The notes: generated by a model from the letters alone, not told the origin. A DNA stretch of 64,000 bases from Anas platyrhynchos (GCF_047663525.1 NC_092588.1:140298501-140362500), one strand, 5' to 3'. Positions 26,701-41,951 are shown, counted from the stretch's first letter. Translations and numbers: made by a program.

Positions 26701-27419
26701 TGTTGAATTTCTTATCAAACTCCTGTTTTTATGTACTGTGAAGACATTGATCATAGTCTTGCAGAGAAATTTGCATATCTCAAAAAAATCTCTCTCCCAA
26801 GGGTTAATGCTGTAGCCTAGTTGTATATAATTAGTGTTAGTCATGATGCTGAGTTTAGTTTTTATTTAAAGCTTCATGTGAATTTTCAGGGCAAAACCCC
26901 CCAACTTTTTATCTTAGTTAAGTTTATTATGGATTCCCTACTTAAATATGAGTATGAAAACTTGATTGTGACTAAGCAGATGAATGAATGTATTATGACA
27001 AATATGAATGTGTTAGTTGCTTTTAGTTTTCTGTAAAAAAAAAAACAAAACAAAAACCACAGAACTTTACTACAAATGGCTGATGTTTGTTGCTGTAAAG
27101 CATTTTACCTGTTTTGCAGGTAAATAAATAGCAAAACATATTCATATAAAACATTACTGCTTTTGAATGATTATATTACTCTTCAACCAACCTCATATTT
27201 TTATTATTTAATCATAACTAATATTTTGCATAAATTGAAGTGGAAGGTTGTACTTTATTTCTAGTACCATCATGGTAGGATTTTACGTGTGATGCATAGA
27301 TGTGAATTTGACTTAATTGATGTGAGATCTATTAATATGAATGTTACAAAAAAGCTTAGTATTAGTTGTACTGTAGTGCTGCTTACATGTGCTGAAATAT
27401 TGTATCTTGTTCAAAACAG
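23738..27419 (+). other. MLLT10: MLLT10 intron (3.7 kb)
   Basis: Bounded by GTGAGT and ...AAAACAG. The first few hundred bases are pyrimidine-rich and GC-rich, tailing off the CpG island; the rest is AT-rich. No repeat family, RNA gene or coding exon was recognised. The short open frames at 26.0-26.5 kb have no protein features. Confidence 0.85.
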
Positions 27420-27499
27420 CTTGCTATGGAATTGTTCAAGTACCCACTGGACCTTGGTTTTGCAGAAAGTGTGAATCTCAGGAAAGAGCAGCCAGAGTG
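27420..27499 (+). CDS. MLLT10: MLLT10 coding exon, residues 57-83
   Basis: Eighty nucleotides between AAAACAG and GTATGTG, entering in phase 1 and leaving in phase 0. It encodes (A)CYGIVQVPTGPWFCRKCES and ERAARV. This completes PHD finger 1 with Cys58, Cys71 and Cys74 and begins the linker to the zinc knuckle. It is essentially identical to the human protein as remembered. Confidence 0.97.
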
Positions 27500-30400
27500 G
27501 TATGTGCTTTGTTTTTTAAGTAATGCTGGTTATAATGACTGTGTGGATGTTTGCCCAAGTATCTCAGTAACAGTAGAAAACAGCTTAGTTTCCTGTCATA
27601 ATTCCATCTAGGTGCTATTCAAAAAGACCTTTTTTGAGTGGAACTATTTATCGAAGTATTCTGACATATTTTTCTTCAAACAACTGTTTCAAAGATGATT
27701 TCTTTACCTATGGTGTGGGTTCTGCGTATTTTTGTCTGTTTAATACTTTTAGAATTAGACATGGGGAGGAAATAGAACTCTTGTCCAATTTTCTTTTACA
27801 ACAACTGTAGGTAGCTAATTGAAAGATTCAGTCTAGGAACACTTAATCGATAGGGTTGTTCTTAATTGCAGAATCTAATGCTTACTTTGAATTGACCGTT
27901 GTCATCTGATACTTCTAATCCAAGAAACATTTTCTTCCTGTTTTCCTATTTGCTTATTTATTTATGGTAAGTAACGGGGATTCAGATAATCCTTCTGAGC
28001 AAAAGAAACCCCACTTTTTTCTTGATTACATGCAGTTCTACTGTTTTTTTTTTTTTGCTTTTATTTTATAAGCCCAAGCTGCATGATATCAGGCATTTTT
28101 AGAAAAAGAGAATCATACTCGTCACTATTACTCTTTTTTGCTGTTTTTTTTTTTTTGTCTTCCAGCAAAAGATGAAATGAGTTTCTTTAGAAAGACTAAG
28201 CTGTTGTTTTACCTCTGCAAACAAAATTTTCATATAAAAATTAGAAAAGAAGATGATGCAGCATCTTGGGGCAGTGTAAATTATTTTTAACTTTCATATC
28301 TATAGACAAATGAAGAGCCTAACACCAAATTTTGAGTTATATCAGTGACTGGCAGCATGTTTGCATGAACTTTTTGCTACACTTATTTCCATTTCTAATA
28401 TAAAGTACTTCAAAAATTGTAGGATGACCTCCCGGGTTGTGAATTTTTGGCACAGGACTGAAGGATCTCTCTCGTTCCTTTACTTTTTCCAAACTCATGG
28501 TTTGTATTTTCATGATGCCCTAGAAACCTAGCTTTTTTTTACTCCTTCCAGAGCAGATCTGTTGTTGGGAGTAAGAGCAAATTGGAGTCAATGTGCTCTC
28601 CAAGTATTTGTCAACAGAAAATCAAAATACTTTCTAAGGAAAGACTGCTTCTTTCTTTTCCTGGGAAGATCATAAACAACGTAGAGATTGATGATAAATT
28701 GATAATATCGTGTTGATGATAAAGAGGAAGGATTTTTAATGTTGCTGAATTCAAGATATATATATATAGTTTGACAACAAAGGAAAAATTGTAGAAGAAA
28801 AAAGATGTGGAAGGAGCATTTTTCTGGTTTGTGATAGGGAATTCTCATCGGGATTTAGGATATAGCTGTTCCTGGCTTCTCCTCACACAAGTTATGAAGG
28901 AGAACTGCACTGCCTTCTAAAATAAACAGTGTATCACTGCATTTCTGATACTTTATTGAGTTTACCAAAGAAAATAGCTTTGACAGGTGTTACACTGCTT
29001 CCCAAAATTAGTGAAGAATAGTGATCAACTTAACTGAATTCTCTGCCCAGTGTATTCTGTTCTTGGTTCCACCTATTAAGATATCTATTTATGGTATAGT
29101 TCAAGAACTTGATTACTGATTTGTTTTTTAAAGAAGTTTTTCCTTCCATTTGTAATACAGGATAGGCTTGGGTGGTTCTTAAATGACCGTGTGAGGTAGA
29201 ACAGATTGATAGTAGCTGAAGTCTTAACAACTGCATGCGTGTCAGTGAGTTACAAATGTGGTAGCTGTCTCTGAGGTGTCTTGAAGAAGCCCTTAACATA
29301 CAGAAACTGAACTGAAGATCTGATCCCAGTGGGAAAGCTGGAACTTTATTGTAACCAGTTTATCATAAGCAGAAGTTGTACCGCACTTAGACAAGCAACC
29401 CGTCAATCCAACCGTCAGTACAGGAGGCTGAAGCTTAGTTTTTCTGGTGGCATTTTTGCCTAGAAACAGAACCAGAATTAAATTAACTACATCACTTAGA
29501 ACATGCACATGCTTCAACTTACTTTTAATCTTCAAAAAGACCTGCAAAGTCTTGCATTCGCAGTGTATTTTCCCATGTTGATGTGCTCAGAATGTTTTTG
29601 TTAGCTAGTTTGTTTTAAACTGCTGTGACTGGGCACGTAAGTCCCATTGGATGAGAGACAAAGGTTAGATGCTTGCACTAAAGTTAGCCTTGCTTTAGTC
29701 ACTGAATGAAACAGGCTAGGTCAGGAGCCTGTGACCTAAGTAGGTGGATCACCGGAGAACTTCATGTAACAGCAGATCAGAAGTCAGCCTCCCAGATACT
29801 TTCATTTGTTCCACGCTGCTGTCTGCCCTGTTCGCTTTCCTTGGTGTCCTGCTGCTAAGCTGGTGCACACAGCCCTGATCTGCAGCCTGTGCAAACCTCC
29901 TGGCTGATTGACTTCTGCAGTTTTGGTAGTGAGGTAGCCAGCATGGGTTTTGAATGGTCAGCTACTAGTTGGAAATCATAGTTCTGTGCCTGACAAGCCA
30001 GACTGTGTCATACCTCTAGTGGGGTCGTATTTTTGTGCGTGTGAGAGAAACTGTGAGTTTGGTAAGCATGAATTTGTTGGTTAATGGGTGCTTTGCGGTG
30101 TCTAGTAATTATTTGGCTTATAAATCATAGTCCTGCATATGTAGTGCATAACAAATAGAAGGATGTAATCCCAATATGCATTTTCTTAAACTGCTGTATA
30201 GGTTTGTTCGTTTGTTTTTTAATTCTCGCTTAAAAAAATCTTAATTTTCCCAAAGTTAACTAGTTTATCTTGGATGTTTCATGGTGAGTATGGAACATGA
30301 ATCTCTTCAAAATGGGTGGGCAACAGCACTGAGCTCTGCTGCTGTCAGCAGTAGTTGTTACAACACTGCATAGTGGGGGCCTTTTGATGTTTTCAGATGT

Positions 30401-33400
30401 ACCTGAACTTCTGAATCAAAAAATCAGGGGAGATATGTGTTGTTGTGGGAAAAAATAATATTAGGGTCCATGTGAGGATGTGTATGTATGAAATGATACA
30501 TTACAGGCTTTGGGTCCTGGCTTGGGAAGTTGAAAGTGGTGTGTATGTTGCTCAGACCTGACAGTACTGCTACTCAGTATCCCAAGGAAGCTAAGTTTAG
30601 GAATTGTAGCACCGCTGTTGTTCAGAAAACCTTTTTTTCCCCCTCATCCTGATTTGAGCAAAGCATTTTTTGATGATCTTCTAAGAATCATTTAATTATA
30701 GTATTTAGTGGGCTATAAATAGACAGTGCGTTTGTTTTACTACGAGCTACTCTTCCTCATGCTTGTCATGAGGGAGCTGGAGCAATCCATGTGATGGAGA
30801 TACCAGGCAGCACAGAGACATCTGATGCTCGCAGTTAGTTTCTGTCTGGTCAGGCTTATTAGCTGCAAGGATCCTTGTGAATCCAACGTGAACCAGAGGG
30901 ACAAAGAGATCTCAGTAAAACTTCTGCAAAAGTCTGAAGGTCAGTACCACCTCAAGCACAGCTCAGCTGGTACGTGGGAGGTCAGATTGCTTACGGCATT
31001 GCATGTGAATTAACGTGATGTTGGTCTGGCTCACTGGAATATGCATATTACGAGCATGGCATTGGCTCTGGAAGAAAGGTTGGAGTTGGTTGGTAGAAAT
31101 TGCTCAGACTTGGTAAAGATGCTGTTTTTTCCACTTGGCATCTCTGTGTTCTTTTTTGATGTCTTGTGAAGTTGAGTGCAGTACTGGCCTAGAGCTGAAT
31201 CCTCACGTTGCGTGACACTACAGCTGGCCTAATAAGCCACCTGGATTTTGGTCCTGGGAATGCGTTGTGGGAGCTGTGACTCCCTGCAGAGCTGGCCACG
31301 TTTGAGTATTGCTCATCTGGAGCTCAGATGCGTTCAGGGTTACTGGAGTCCCTGCACTCACATGTGTATTTCTTAAAATTTGGTGCAGAGACAGAAAGGC
31401 TGCGTGCAGAGCCAGTGTAGGTCATACCATCTTTAATAATTAAGGAGTCTAAGCTGGGGAGACACAGCTATACTGGTTACTTCCAAAGCCAGTCCAGGTA
31501 TGTTGTGCTGCTGTAGTCATAGGTTTCTGCTACTAAATCCTGCCAGACCTGAGCTGTGCCTGCATCTGCTACACAGATGATCTGCAGTTGGAATGCTTGA
31601 GAATAATTTTTTGTAAATCTGTTATACAACAATGGTTGTAGTTCTCCTCTCCAGATCCCCCCTTATTTTTTTAAAAAGTTTTCATCACATGCGTCCACAA
31701 GTTTGTTATTGAAGAAGTGCTCGTATAAGAGCTGTATGATGTATCCATAGTTTAGCCCCACTTCCCCCAGTGTTTATATAATATAAAATAACCGTGCTTG
31801 CAGTATTGCGTGCATTTTGTCTAGGCAGGAAGAGGCAAAGGAGGAAGAAATAGGAATGCAGACTTTGGATTTGTAAATAGGCTTGTGATCAGAGCTCTGA
31901 TAGCTCTGGCTCAACAGGTTGCTTCCAAGGGAATGGGATCTCTGTGTCTGCACTTCGAGTCAGTCTTGTTGTGAAAAAAACACTCTATCTGAAAACTAGA
32001 ATGCACATTGGTAAATGTGGTCTCAATAGAGGGGAACTAAATTTTGGAAGAAGAAAATGGATGGTAATAACTTCCTTCTTTCTTTTTCCTTTACTTTCAA
32101 ATATTGGCCAAATAGCCCGTTTCAGGATTAATTTACTCTGTGTTCTCTTTGAAGATACCCCTTGAAATAATTCTTAGAGAAATTCTGAAATGAATACGTA
32201 TGTGTCCATAATTTTCTTTAGAGGACATCTTTTATAAGAACATTATTAAAATAGCTTTCAAGAGTACTGTAGTAGTAGAAAAGTTGCTTTAGAAAAAAAT
32301 ACTAAAAAATACATTTATTTGTATTAAATAGATTTATTTGAAATAATTTTATTTCTACACAGCAGTAGAATAGTAATCTTCTAAATAAGAGAAGTGACTC
32401 TAAAATACAAATTGCCAGGAGATTTTTTTTATAATTACGGGAAACTGCTACTTATTAATGATATCCCCATGCTTCCCCTTCCTTCCTGCCACCCCAAAAG
32501 AAGAAAAACAGCCCTGCCTTGTCTTTCATGAATGGCTGTGCAGTCTAGAAGGCAGTGAATGTTTGTTCATAGCTGGCTAACTGGAATAAAAGGTCTGTCT
32601 GAAGATACGTAGGCATATCATGTGAAACTTCTGCTTCCAGTCTGAAATCCTGTGGACTGAGAGATGTGTGTTTTTCGTCTGGTAGACCAGTGACTGCTGT
32701 TTGCTTTGCATTTCCTGAGTAGGAGAAAATCATTTTTCACGTTCAGATGATTTTCCTGTAAGTAATGATGGTAGACCTTGAACTTCGCTGCACTGTGACT
32801 CAAAGAATGAGCGAATTGCTTGGGGTCATGCAGTAGCTGGTCAGCAGCTGGTAGTACAGGTGGCAGAAGGTGGTACAGAAATGGACTGCAGGTTTTGTGC
32901 ACCTCCCACTGTAACTGGTGCACTGAACCTCGTGCACTGTATTGCGTGCTGCGCATGTAGAAACGAGAATATTACAGGGATTTCTGTTTGTGCTGCTGTT
33001 CTCCTGCTCCATTTTTCTCTGCTTCTATTCATACTTGCTACCTGGTTACTAAATAGCTAAGTTCATCAACTTATTTGAAAGAGAAAGTCTGCTTTTTTTT
33101 GGGGGGGGCTTTGGTTAGTTGTACCAAATGTTTACCCGTGTTTACCAAAATGAACACCTTACTTCTGTAATAATTTGTATGTACGTTTTGCTAAATGTGG
33201 TTGTTCAGGCTTAAAAAAAAAAGTATAGTGTGAAGGCAGTATTACACGGTATTACAGCTGTTTTGTATTTCAGGAGAACACTCAAGCAAACCGTCTCATA
33301 CTCTGTCCTTCAGCTCTTGGTTTAGTTGGGGTGCTTTTTAGCTTGGGGTGACTGGTTGGAAATCCAGCCAAACATGATGGGTCTCTCACCTGGCTTTCTG

Positions 33401-36400
33401 ACACTTCCTATTTAAGATAAGTAGTTAATTCTAAATTGTGTGTGTGCTTATAGTTGGATTCCTGTAATGTGTCAGGACTTGCTGGTCTTAAATTTGTAGT
33501 GGGAAGTTCATGGCTTTGCACTTGGGAGGTTGGAGCTGCATGTCATCACGGCTGTTGGATTGCTCTGCGTGTTACCACCTCTCTTCTCGTTAGCTTACGT
33601 GTGCTGAGTGAAAGTGTGCCTGCATGTCCCCTGCAGTACGTACTGCCTGGATGGCCTGGGAAGAATGCTGATTTGCATGTTGAGTGCCTCTAATCTTCTT
33701 GTCATATTCTGTAAATTTATTGCCTGTACTAGATGTTTTTGACAGAGCTAACTGAATCTGCATATATCTTTAGCTGATGCCTTGATAAAGAGAACTAGGT
33801 CGAGTCTCTGTAATTTATCCAGGTATAAAGCCCAAAATGCTTCAGGTAGTCACTCTGTTTTTCTTTTACCTGTCAACTGCCTGCTTAAAGAAAAAAAGTT
33901 ATCTCCTCCTGGGACAGATGACTGAATAGAGATGGGGCAGAGATTTGGCAAATTTGTCAGCATCAAGAAATGATTATTTGAAGAGGGAGATGACTTAATT
34001 TCTTAAGTTGTCAAGTTGCAGAACATAGCACTTTGGAAGAGAAGTACTGACAGCACGCGTTCGTTTGCTCTATTAGTGGTGTCAGCCGGTTGGGGATTCG
34101 GGAATGCTCTCCCTATAGTGGCAGAACATCTTCTGATTCCTGTTGGTTCATTGCTGTGGCTTGTAAGCACTGGAGCCTAGCATAAATCTTAGGTTAGAAA
34201 TGCTGCAACTTCAGTAGTTTGCTTTTTTTGGGGTTTCTTGTTTGGAAAAATTGCGTAGCAAAAGTCAGCAAGTAGCTAACCACAGATACTTGTTGCAAGC
34301 TGTCCATTTGGATCAAAATGCGGAAGGTGAGCATTTGGTGTATTTATGAATAAGGTCGTAATTCTGAAATACTGCAAGTTGAGGCTATTGATAAGGTATC
34401 TTGCTAGCAAGCTATAGTTTAGGAACTGATAAATAAGGAAATGTGGATTTGATAACATAGCAGTCAGATACTTTACACGGATATTATAGATATTGTGTGT
34501 TATGTAGATAACGCTGTAGGCTATCTGTTATCTCGATAGCAGTATTGGCTGGGCTCTATATTCCAGCAGCTTTTAGAAAAGAAGTTATGTATAATTAATC
34601 CTTTTTGTTGTATTGAACAAGTGAAAATGGAAATTGACTTCGGTAAGTAATAGTAGGCAAGGGCTTGAAAAATAAGAATTAAACTCTAGTGGGAGGTTTG
34701 AAAGTATTTAACTGGTTTTAAGGGAAAATCATCAAAGAAAATATTAGTAAAATATCAGAGTAGAAGGATTTGGTGTGAACAGGTAGCTTGAGTTTGGTGT
34801 GAGTTGAAGGTTCAGTGATTTCAGTAGCACCTGGGAATGCTTGTGAATTTCAAGGGGTTTTCTGGAGGTTTCAAGGGCCGCAAGGTTGATGTTCTCTGGC
34901 TTGGCTTTCCATGTTGGCAGTATCAGTTCTGCTTCACACGAGATAGTTTGAGGAGGTGAATGGAAAAATGAAATGTCACTGGGTTCTGAGGGCTGGGGTA
35001 AGTTATTGCCAGCAGATGTAGACATGGTCAGTCTGGTGTACATCCTGTTGCTGGGTCTGTTTTTGTATGAACCGCCTGTGAATTCTCATCTGTTGATAGA
35101 ATATATGCCAAGATCTAAATTTCCAGTATATTGGTATGCCCCACTCTGCAATTTTTTGTCGTTGTCTGTCGTTCAATGATTATATTTTTATGCAAGTCGT
35201 TTCAGAGTATTTTGTCTGTATATAGAGGAAGCCGTGTTTACGTTGGCTGTTCAGTCCCATGTCTGCCTGAATCTAACAACCTAGTCACTAAAAGTAACCC
35301 CAAACTTTTTTTTCTTTGTTCGGTGTTTTCATTTCAATGCATTTTTTTTCCTGTCAAAGAAATGGGCCAAAACATTAGGAAGAGGAGGGATGTAGAAGTA
35401 AAAGCATAAAAGGAAGATGAGAAAACATAAGGTTTCCTCCTTTGTTTGGAGAGGAAGGGATACTAATTTCATACCATTTAGGGGAGAAGGAAAATATAGA
35501 GGAAGAATGTTTCTGGCTTAGAAGATAATTTTTCATCAAAAAATGGAATGAAGGAATTCAACTTCAGTTACATGTGGGTAGGGTTACTTTTAGCAGCATT
35601 GGCAAGTCTCAAACTTTAGGCATGATTTATCATCAACTTTGTATCCAGAGATGTTTTCTAGATAACCTTTTTTTTTCAGAATTTTAAAATTTTGGACAGC
35701 AATGGGCATACATCTGCCAGCATCAAAACATTAACTGCAGGGACTACCCATGTGGATGTCTTTACCCTTCTAAACCAGTTTTTTAACTTGTATGAAGATG
35801 CTTTCTATTATCTGAAGTAGCAGTGTCTAATACTATCTAGCATATTCAAAGCCTATAGGATTGGGAAAGATCCTCTTCCGTGTGATAAAGAGCATCAGAG
35901 GTGACTTCTATGGTTTTTCCTTCTAACACCCATGGGGTGAGACAAAATGGGATGGACTGCTGGTGGTGTTAGGTGAAGCTGCACCACAGAACTTAGGGGA
36001 TGAGTACCTGGACACCATGAGCTGTGCTGAAGGCCCCCACAGCTACTGGTAAGTGGGAGACTGAGGTTGCTGAGAGCATCAGGAGCTGCCAGTGAGGAAG
36101 CCCCTGATTAGAAATTAACTTCGGTATGGGCTGCTTTGGTTTACCTTTGTAAGTCCATCCCCATGCTTTGGGGGAGTGTCCTGAGTTAGTGCAGTTAGAT
36201 ACAGGTGGGAATACCCAGCGATTTAAAATAGGCGTATTTTGAAGCAGATTCAGAAGTAAAGCATAAAAATGATTTCTGCCTGGCAGCTGTCTCCTAGACT
36301 AAGATAAAGAAAGTCCTGAGTTTGTGTGTGCAGGGTCTGTTTTCACTAAAAACATGAACTAAAACTTGCATCAAAAGCAAATGGACTTAAAGTCAGCTGG

Positions 36401-39400
36401 GTAATGATTAACAGGAGTGGCAGAATAAAATGGTTTCTATGTCAAGTTTTAACTTCTGTCAAGGAAAGGATTGATGTGATTAAAGGCAAGGTTTCAAGAA
36501 CTGTGATACTAATTTGGTGTAATGCTGTTTAGCAGTGTATTTCATAAGGCATTGTGTTGTAACTTTAAGGGTCATGTGGTAGAGTATCTTTAAGAGGTTT
36601 CCTTTCAGTTAAATCTTGTTTGTCATTGTCAAGCACTGTAAAACAGTAATTCTGTCATCAAAACATCCTAGGGATGAAAACTATCCTGGAAACTTAGCTG
36701 TCGTGCTGGGTACAGTGCCATTTGGGATGGAAAATAGGCTTGTAAGCAGTCTACACACATGGCTGATGCCTGTTCCAAAACTTGGAATATCTGAGTGTCA
36801 GGTTAAAAATGATAGCCTAAGAAATGTGTCCGTATTACTACGGGGTGGCTGCGTTCCTGTCCTGCTCCCTCTTGGTGTTCCTGATAGGTCCTTTATCTGG
36901 TGGAGGTGCCCATATGGAGGGATGGCTCAGAGAAGTGGTCTGGCTGAAAACTGGGTGGGGGGGTGGAGAAGGGAGGAGTATTTTATTTTTAGCTTGCCGA
37001 TCAGGATTTCCATATGGTCAAATGATTGCTCTTCCCAGAGCAAGGGAGGCAGTAGAAAGTACACAGCAGGAGATGGCCAGTGATCTTCTTTTGGCAGCAG
37101 TCAGCAATTATGTTAGCTTCCAGTGAGGCTGAATTAAAGTCAGCTGGAACTGCAGCCTCGTTTCTCAGCTAGCAGCTAGGAACCGTGGTCTGTTTGAGCT
37201 GCTGTAGATGTTTTTGGGTTATTTGGGTTAACAGGTCACATTGAGACACCCTATTCATTGCATCACTGTAACACAGGAGTCAGGCCTGCAGGACTTGGCT
37301 TGGCTGGACAGTCACTGCGCAGGGGAATGGCTCCATTGGCCCAACTCGGGTCACAGCTCGCTAAGAGCTTGTGTAAGGATTTTTCAGGTTCTGTTTCCTT
37401 ATGACAAGGTGCAGTCTAAAATGGATCTCTCCAAATTACGAAACTTGCTCCAAATGTAGAGAACCCCGAGGGGAGAACAAGGTTATATTCCTAAGACTCT
37501 TCTTGTCTTCCCTCCTGCTTGTATAGTCTTGTTCTTATTTACCTACTTTACCTACTACATAAGCGTCTCTTTCTCTTCATTTCAGCATGAATAATCTGGG
37601 CTGTTGGATTAAATCAGTTTCGCTGTCTTTTCTCATTTTCTAATTGAAAAATCAGTGCAGATAGATTAACCAAAAGGGCTTAATAAGAAAGGCCAATAAT
37701 CCAGTAATTAGACTTGTGTAATATCTACTGCTGGTTTAGTTAGTTGTTAATCCTGGTTAAAACGAAAAGGTGCATTTATCTAAAATGGGGAGAAAATTTG
37801 GGGCCCTGATGTGGTAGAGCCAAACTGTAATGTATATTGTAACTCGGTGTAGGAAGATGAGTTTATTTAACTCTTGCTTTGCTTGTCTTATTTTGCTCTT
37901 TCAGTCTTTAGTGGATGCCTTAATTCTTTACTCTTTTTATTTTGCTGTGTTATTTTTTCTGGATTATTTTTACTTTTTTAACAATGGACAAAAAAAAATT
38001 GTTCCCCTTCTCCATGGGCCTTCCTTGATTGTCAGCACTTAAGGTTTCTGCTGGGTGACTTTTGAGACTGAGCCCCACAGGAGTCAGTGGGTTTTTCTTC
38101 AGACCCAGACAGCCCTGGTTCATCTGGGTGCTAAGGTTACAGGGCTGGGCTTCTCTCGCTCAATGAACTTGCTATTTATGTGGTTCTGAAGTAAGTTGTG
38201 ACAGTTGCACTGTCAGACAGTTCCAGATACAGATCTTGGAGACTGGTTTCACTTTACTCCTCTACAGGAGACCTCACAGTCCCAAGCGATTCCTGCTGTG
38301 AGTTCGCCTGAGTTATGCTTGGACGGAAGCTTTATCCATGAACTTAGGCTGTTCTACCAAAGCCTTGCAGAAATGAGATGTCCACGTTACATTTTGAGAG
38401 CCAATATTGGAATTTTTTCCACTCTCCTCCCTCAGATTTAATTCATTTGTCTGTGCCTACAGCACCACATGTGCTCATCACGTGCTCGTGCCCTTCCATG
38501 CTCCAGGATTAGAGCCCTTCCACACGGCAGAGTATGTGGTTATTCCCTTGGATCGCAGTCAGCCTTTTGGTATTTACACGTGCACTGTCTCACCTGACAT
38601 TGTTTATCCAAGTAGTTGATCAGTCAGGAGTTTGCCCTGCTCTTGCTGGGCACAAACATGCCATGTTCATTTTATGTATGGTGTCGTCCCTCCCTTCCCC
38701 CGAGTTTATTCAGTAGTTTCACAGAACGTTTTTGAATGCTTACACAATAAATCTCCAAATCCTCTGCCATGGCTAAGACTTATGGCCTACAGCTGGAGAA
38801 GAGAGCCCAGGCATCGTCTGTATGTGAATATTACAGATCATTCCCCCAACCCTACAGAACCCTTTGTTCAACTGGTGCGGAGATAGAAGCTTTGTTCCCC
38901 TGTGTGAGTTATATGGGGTATGGCATTTAGTAGAGACATTCAGCTGTTGTTCACGTAAATGCTAAGGTTTGTCCATAAATTAACTGGGAGAAGGAGGTGC
39001 TGCTTGGATGTTCAAATAAGGAATTACAAGGAACTGGACTTACGGGGTACATCTATGTGGATGCTTTTCGTTTCTTTTCTCCTGCGGAGTCTTTTGTAAG
39101 AACATTCTCAGCTGAAACGAATCACTTCTCTAAAGTGGTACATTGCTGTCAGATTTTTAGAGCTAGTAATAAAACGTTAGTTCAAATATAATGCAAAAAT
39201 CGTCTGCGACCTTAGTTTCTTGTCTCAAATAGGCAGGGTTGAGGCACATCACGGCCACGTGGCAAAACTGCTGGCTTTACTGCGTGGTGCCTGTTGAAAA
39301 CAGGGAGAGCAGAACAGGTAGCAGGAGCTGAGTGTGTGTAGGCGGGGAACGAGTTAGATTCATAACCCAGAGGGAAAAGGGCCAAGGGTCACTGTGGTAC

Positions 39401-41951
39401 CTTAGATTATGATGACATTACTCTGCTGCAGGACGCAGCCAGGATTCACAGCACTTGAGGTGCTGCCTGTCTTCAGTTGCAGGTATCTCTGCAGGGGTCT
39501 CCAGCTCCCTGAAAGCAGGCACACAGCTCCGTGCCTGTGAGAGGATGCTCTGCAGAGCTCCCAACGCTCGAGTTTCCTTCTGTTGCCAAAGCTCCCTCCT
39601 CCAATTCAGTTTTCTGTCTCCTATCTTAAATCTTCTCTGTGCAGCTGGGGCTGTGCAGGAGTAATGAGGGGAGGCCTAATGGACCTGAGCCCTATGGGGA
39701 TAGGAGACAAAAATAAATCAGCTTGAAACTGAGCTCTGAAGAGACTGAAGGGAGCAGGCTCGGCTCTTACACATAAAGGGTTGGTTCAGTTCCTTCTCAC
39801 GTGGTGGCCTGGGATTATTTCTAAGTTTTCATTCTGCAGTGAAGTTTGCTCAAGCCATTTGTTCCTTACTCATGAATGCTGCAGCTCCTTGCCTTCAGTT
39901 TTGCCAGCATAGCTGATTGTTGGGTTGGGTTGTGAACTCCGTCAGAGAGAGGACCTGGATTAAAAGTGTTAAAGAGCAATGGGCTGCTTCACTCCGTTGC
40001 GATGGTTTAAGTGGCAGCCTTACAGATGGTTGGGTTAGCAGCTGTGGGGGTGGTGGAAGGAGAAATTAATGAGGGAGTGGCGAAGTGAAGGAGATGAGAA
40101 CCTCCTCGACTGGTTTTGCCACTAGTGAAAATGTATGACAAACTTCCACAGGCGTGCAGAGGTGGGGCAAGGCTGTGTTAAGTTTCCCTGTCTCTGTGCT
40201 AGATACATCATTGCAGCTCACTGCCCTTAAGCTGCCAGCTCACAGCTCCGGGGTGGGAACAGACTACAGCACGGGCACTGTCACATACACCAGGCTGAGA
40301 ATCTGATCCAGTGTATGGGGAATTCATTAAATTTAACCTGTTACCAAGTGTCTCTCAGCTGCTTGCATTCAGTGTTTGGAGAGCTGAAGTGTGAAGATAC
40401 AGCTGAGTACTGGCTGTGTAAGGTGTTGTTTAAAATGAAGTGATAGTTCATTGCAGTTTGCAAGAGAGTCCTGGCTTGGATAAAAAGTCTTGACTTGAAA
40501 AAGTACTGGTATAGTGCTCTGAGTCTGCAGGCAGTGACAAAATGGTTCAGAAATTTTCAAACACTTCGACCTCTAAATTTCACTGTGGACTTAATACTGC
40601 CTTGTAATAAATTGCTCATCATTTTAGCAGGTCATTGTAAGGAGATGATGAACGAAGCAAGAGACAAAAAGCAGGAATCATGAAGATTCTCTTTTTCTCC
40701 TGTGCATATGTCTGTACAAATGTATTCAGCAAAAATAATTCACAAACTTTTCTGTGCTACCCTTCATGAAAGCCTCTTTGCTGCTAACACCAGTTTCCTT
40801 ACAGGTTAAGGGGAGTAGGTAGTCCTGAAGGTATTCCTCATCTGTATGAGTTTCAGGAATGGGATTTCTCATTCCTCCAGTAAGTTGGGGCAGTCTGTTT
40901 CAGAGGGACTTAGAGCATCATAGGCTCCCTTACCTGCTGGCTTGCCAGTTGGCTGATAATGGAGACTTGTGCTGCTCAGGGAGCACAGAGGAGATCTGTA
41001 CTGATGCCCGATGTCCCTCTCCGTTTGAAGGATGCGGTATTAAGTTTGCATCTGAAGAGCTGACTGTTCCTCAGTTTCTTAAAAAACTTGTTAGATTGGT
41101 GTGCTTGGAGTTGTCTCTGATTAAGGAATACATAAAGGCTGTAACGATGTCTGGGTGTAGGTTCTTGTGTAGCAGTGATCCTTTGCATGTCATTTAGACC
41201 AGTTGAATGTGTATCAAACCTGTTCCGTTTCTGTCATCTCCGAACTGATTTGGAATTGATTCATGCTGCTCTGGGACACTTAGAGATGAACTGGATATTA
41301 GGAAGTTGATAGAAGCAGCTGTAGCAGAAAGATTGTGCTGTTGTCATCCTGGTATGTGTCAGAAGAATAGGATGTCAAGCTGCATCTTTCAAGGCATGCA
41401 GTCTTTGGGAATTTCAGGGATGAGTCAACTTTTGACCTCCTTTTCATGAAACAGAAAGCAAAATTGTTTTTACTTTGTCAGAATAAGTGAGAGTCAGCAG
41501 GGACTGCGAAGCCAGCTGTAGAGTGTGCACTTGTACTAATTACATCCATGGCACAGTGATTGACCATCTTGGTGAACAGGGAGATCCCAGGAGAGAGCAG
41601 TACAGTAGGGGGTCTTTGGACTGCACCCAAGTTCCTGTTTAGGGAGCCTACCCCATTCTGGTGTTCTTGGAGACTTGTCTCCAGGATGCCAGGGTGTGGA
41701 ATCCAGGAATTAAAACTTGGGGGTAGAACCGTGAATAGCTTAAACATGTTGGGGTTTTAAGATCTGAAGGAGAAGGCTTTGTGACAGACTAATATTAACA
41801 CCCAAGTAAGGGTTAAGGGAAAATTACCCATTCGCTTTTAAAGAATGGCTACTTTTTTAATGACACCTAACAGATTTGATTTGTGTGGTTTCTTTTGTAA
41901 TGCTTCTATGATCATTCCATTTTTTTATTTTATTTTTGCTTTTTTTCCTAG
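27500..41951 (+). other. MLLT10: MLLT10 intron (14.5 kb)
   Basis: Bounded by GTATGT and TTTCCTAG. It is largely unique, moderately AT-rich sequence. The most open frame, at 36616-37083 (155 codons), resembles nothing I know. No tRNA, snoRNA or intact transposon was recognised. Parts between about 29.7 and 33 kb and 37-41 kb are somewhat GC-richer and could contain old, decayed CR1-type LINE fragments, which cannot be confirmed by eye. Confidence 0.8.

Noticed and set aside
36616-37083. 155-codon plus-strand frame inside an MLLT10 intron
   Set aside because: The composition looks like translated non-coding DNA, with no recognised domain and no promoter or polyadenylation context.
38065-38100. 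Short stretch resembling the 'gagtcagtggg' words common in old amniote interspersed repeats
   Set aside because: Too short and degenerate to assign to CR1 or any other family by eye; it needs a repeat-library search.
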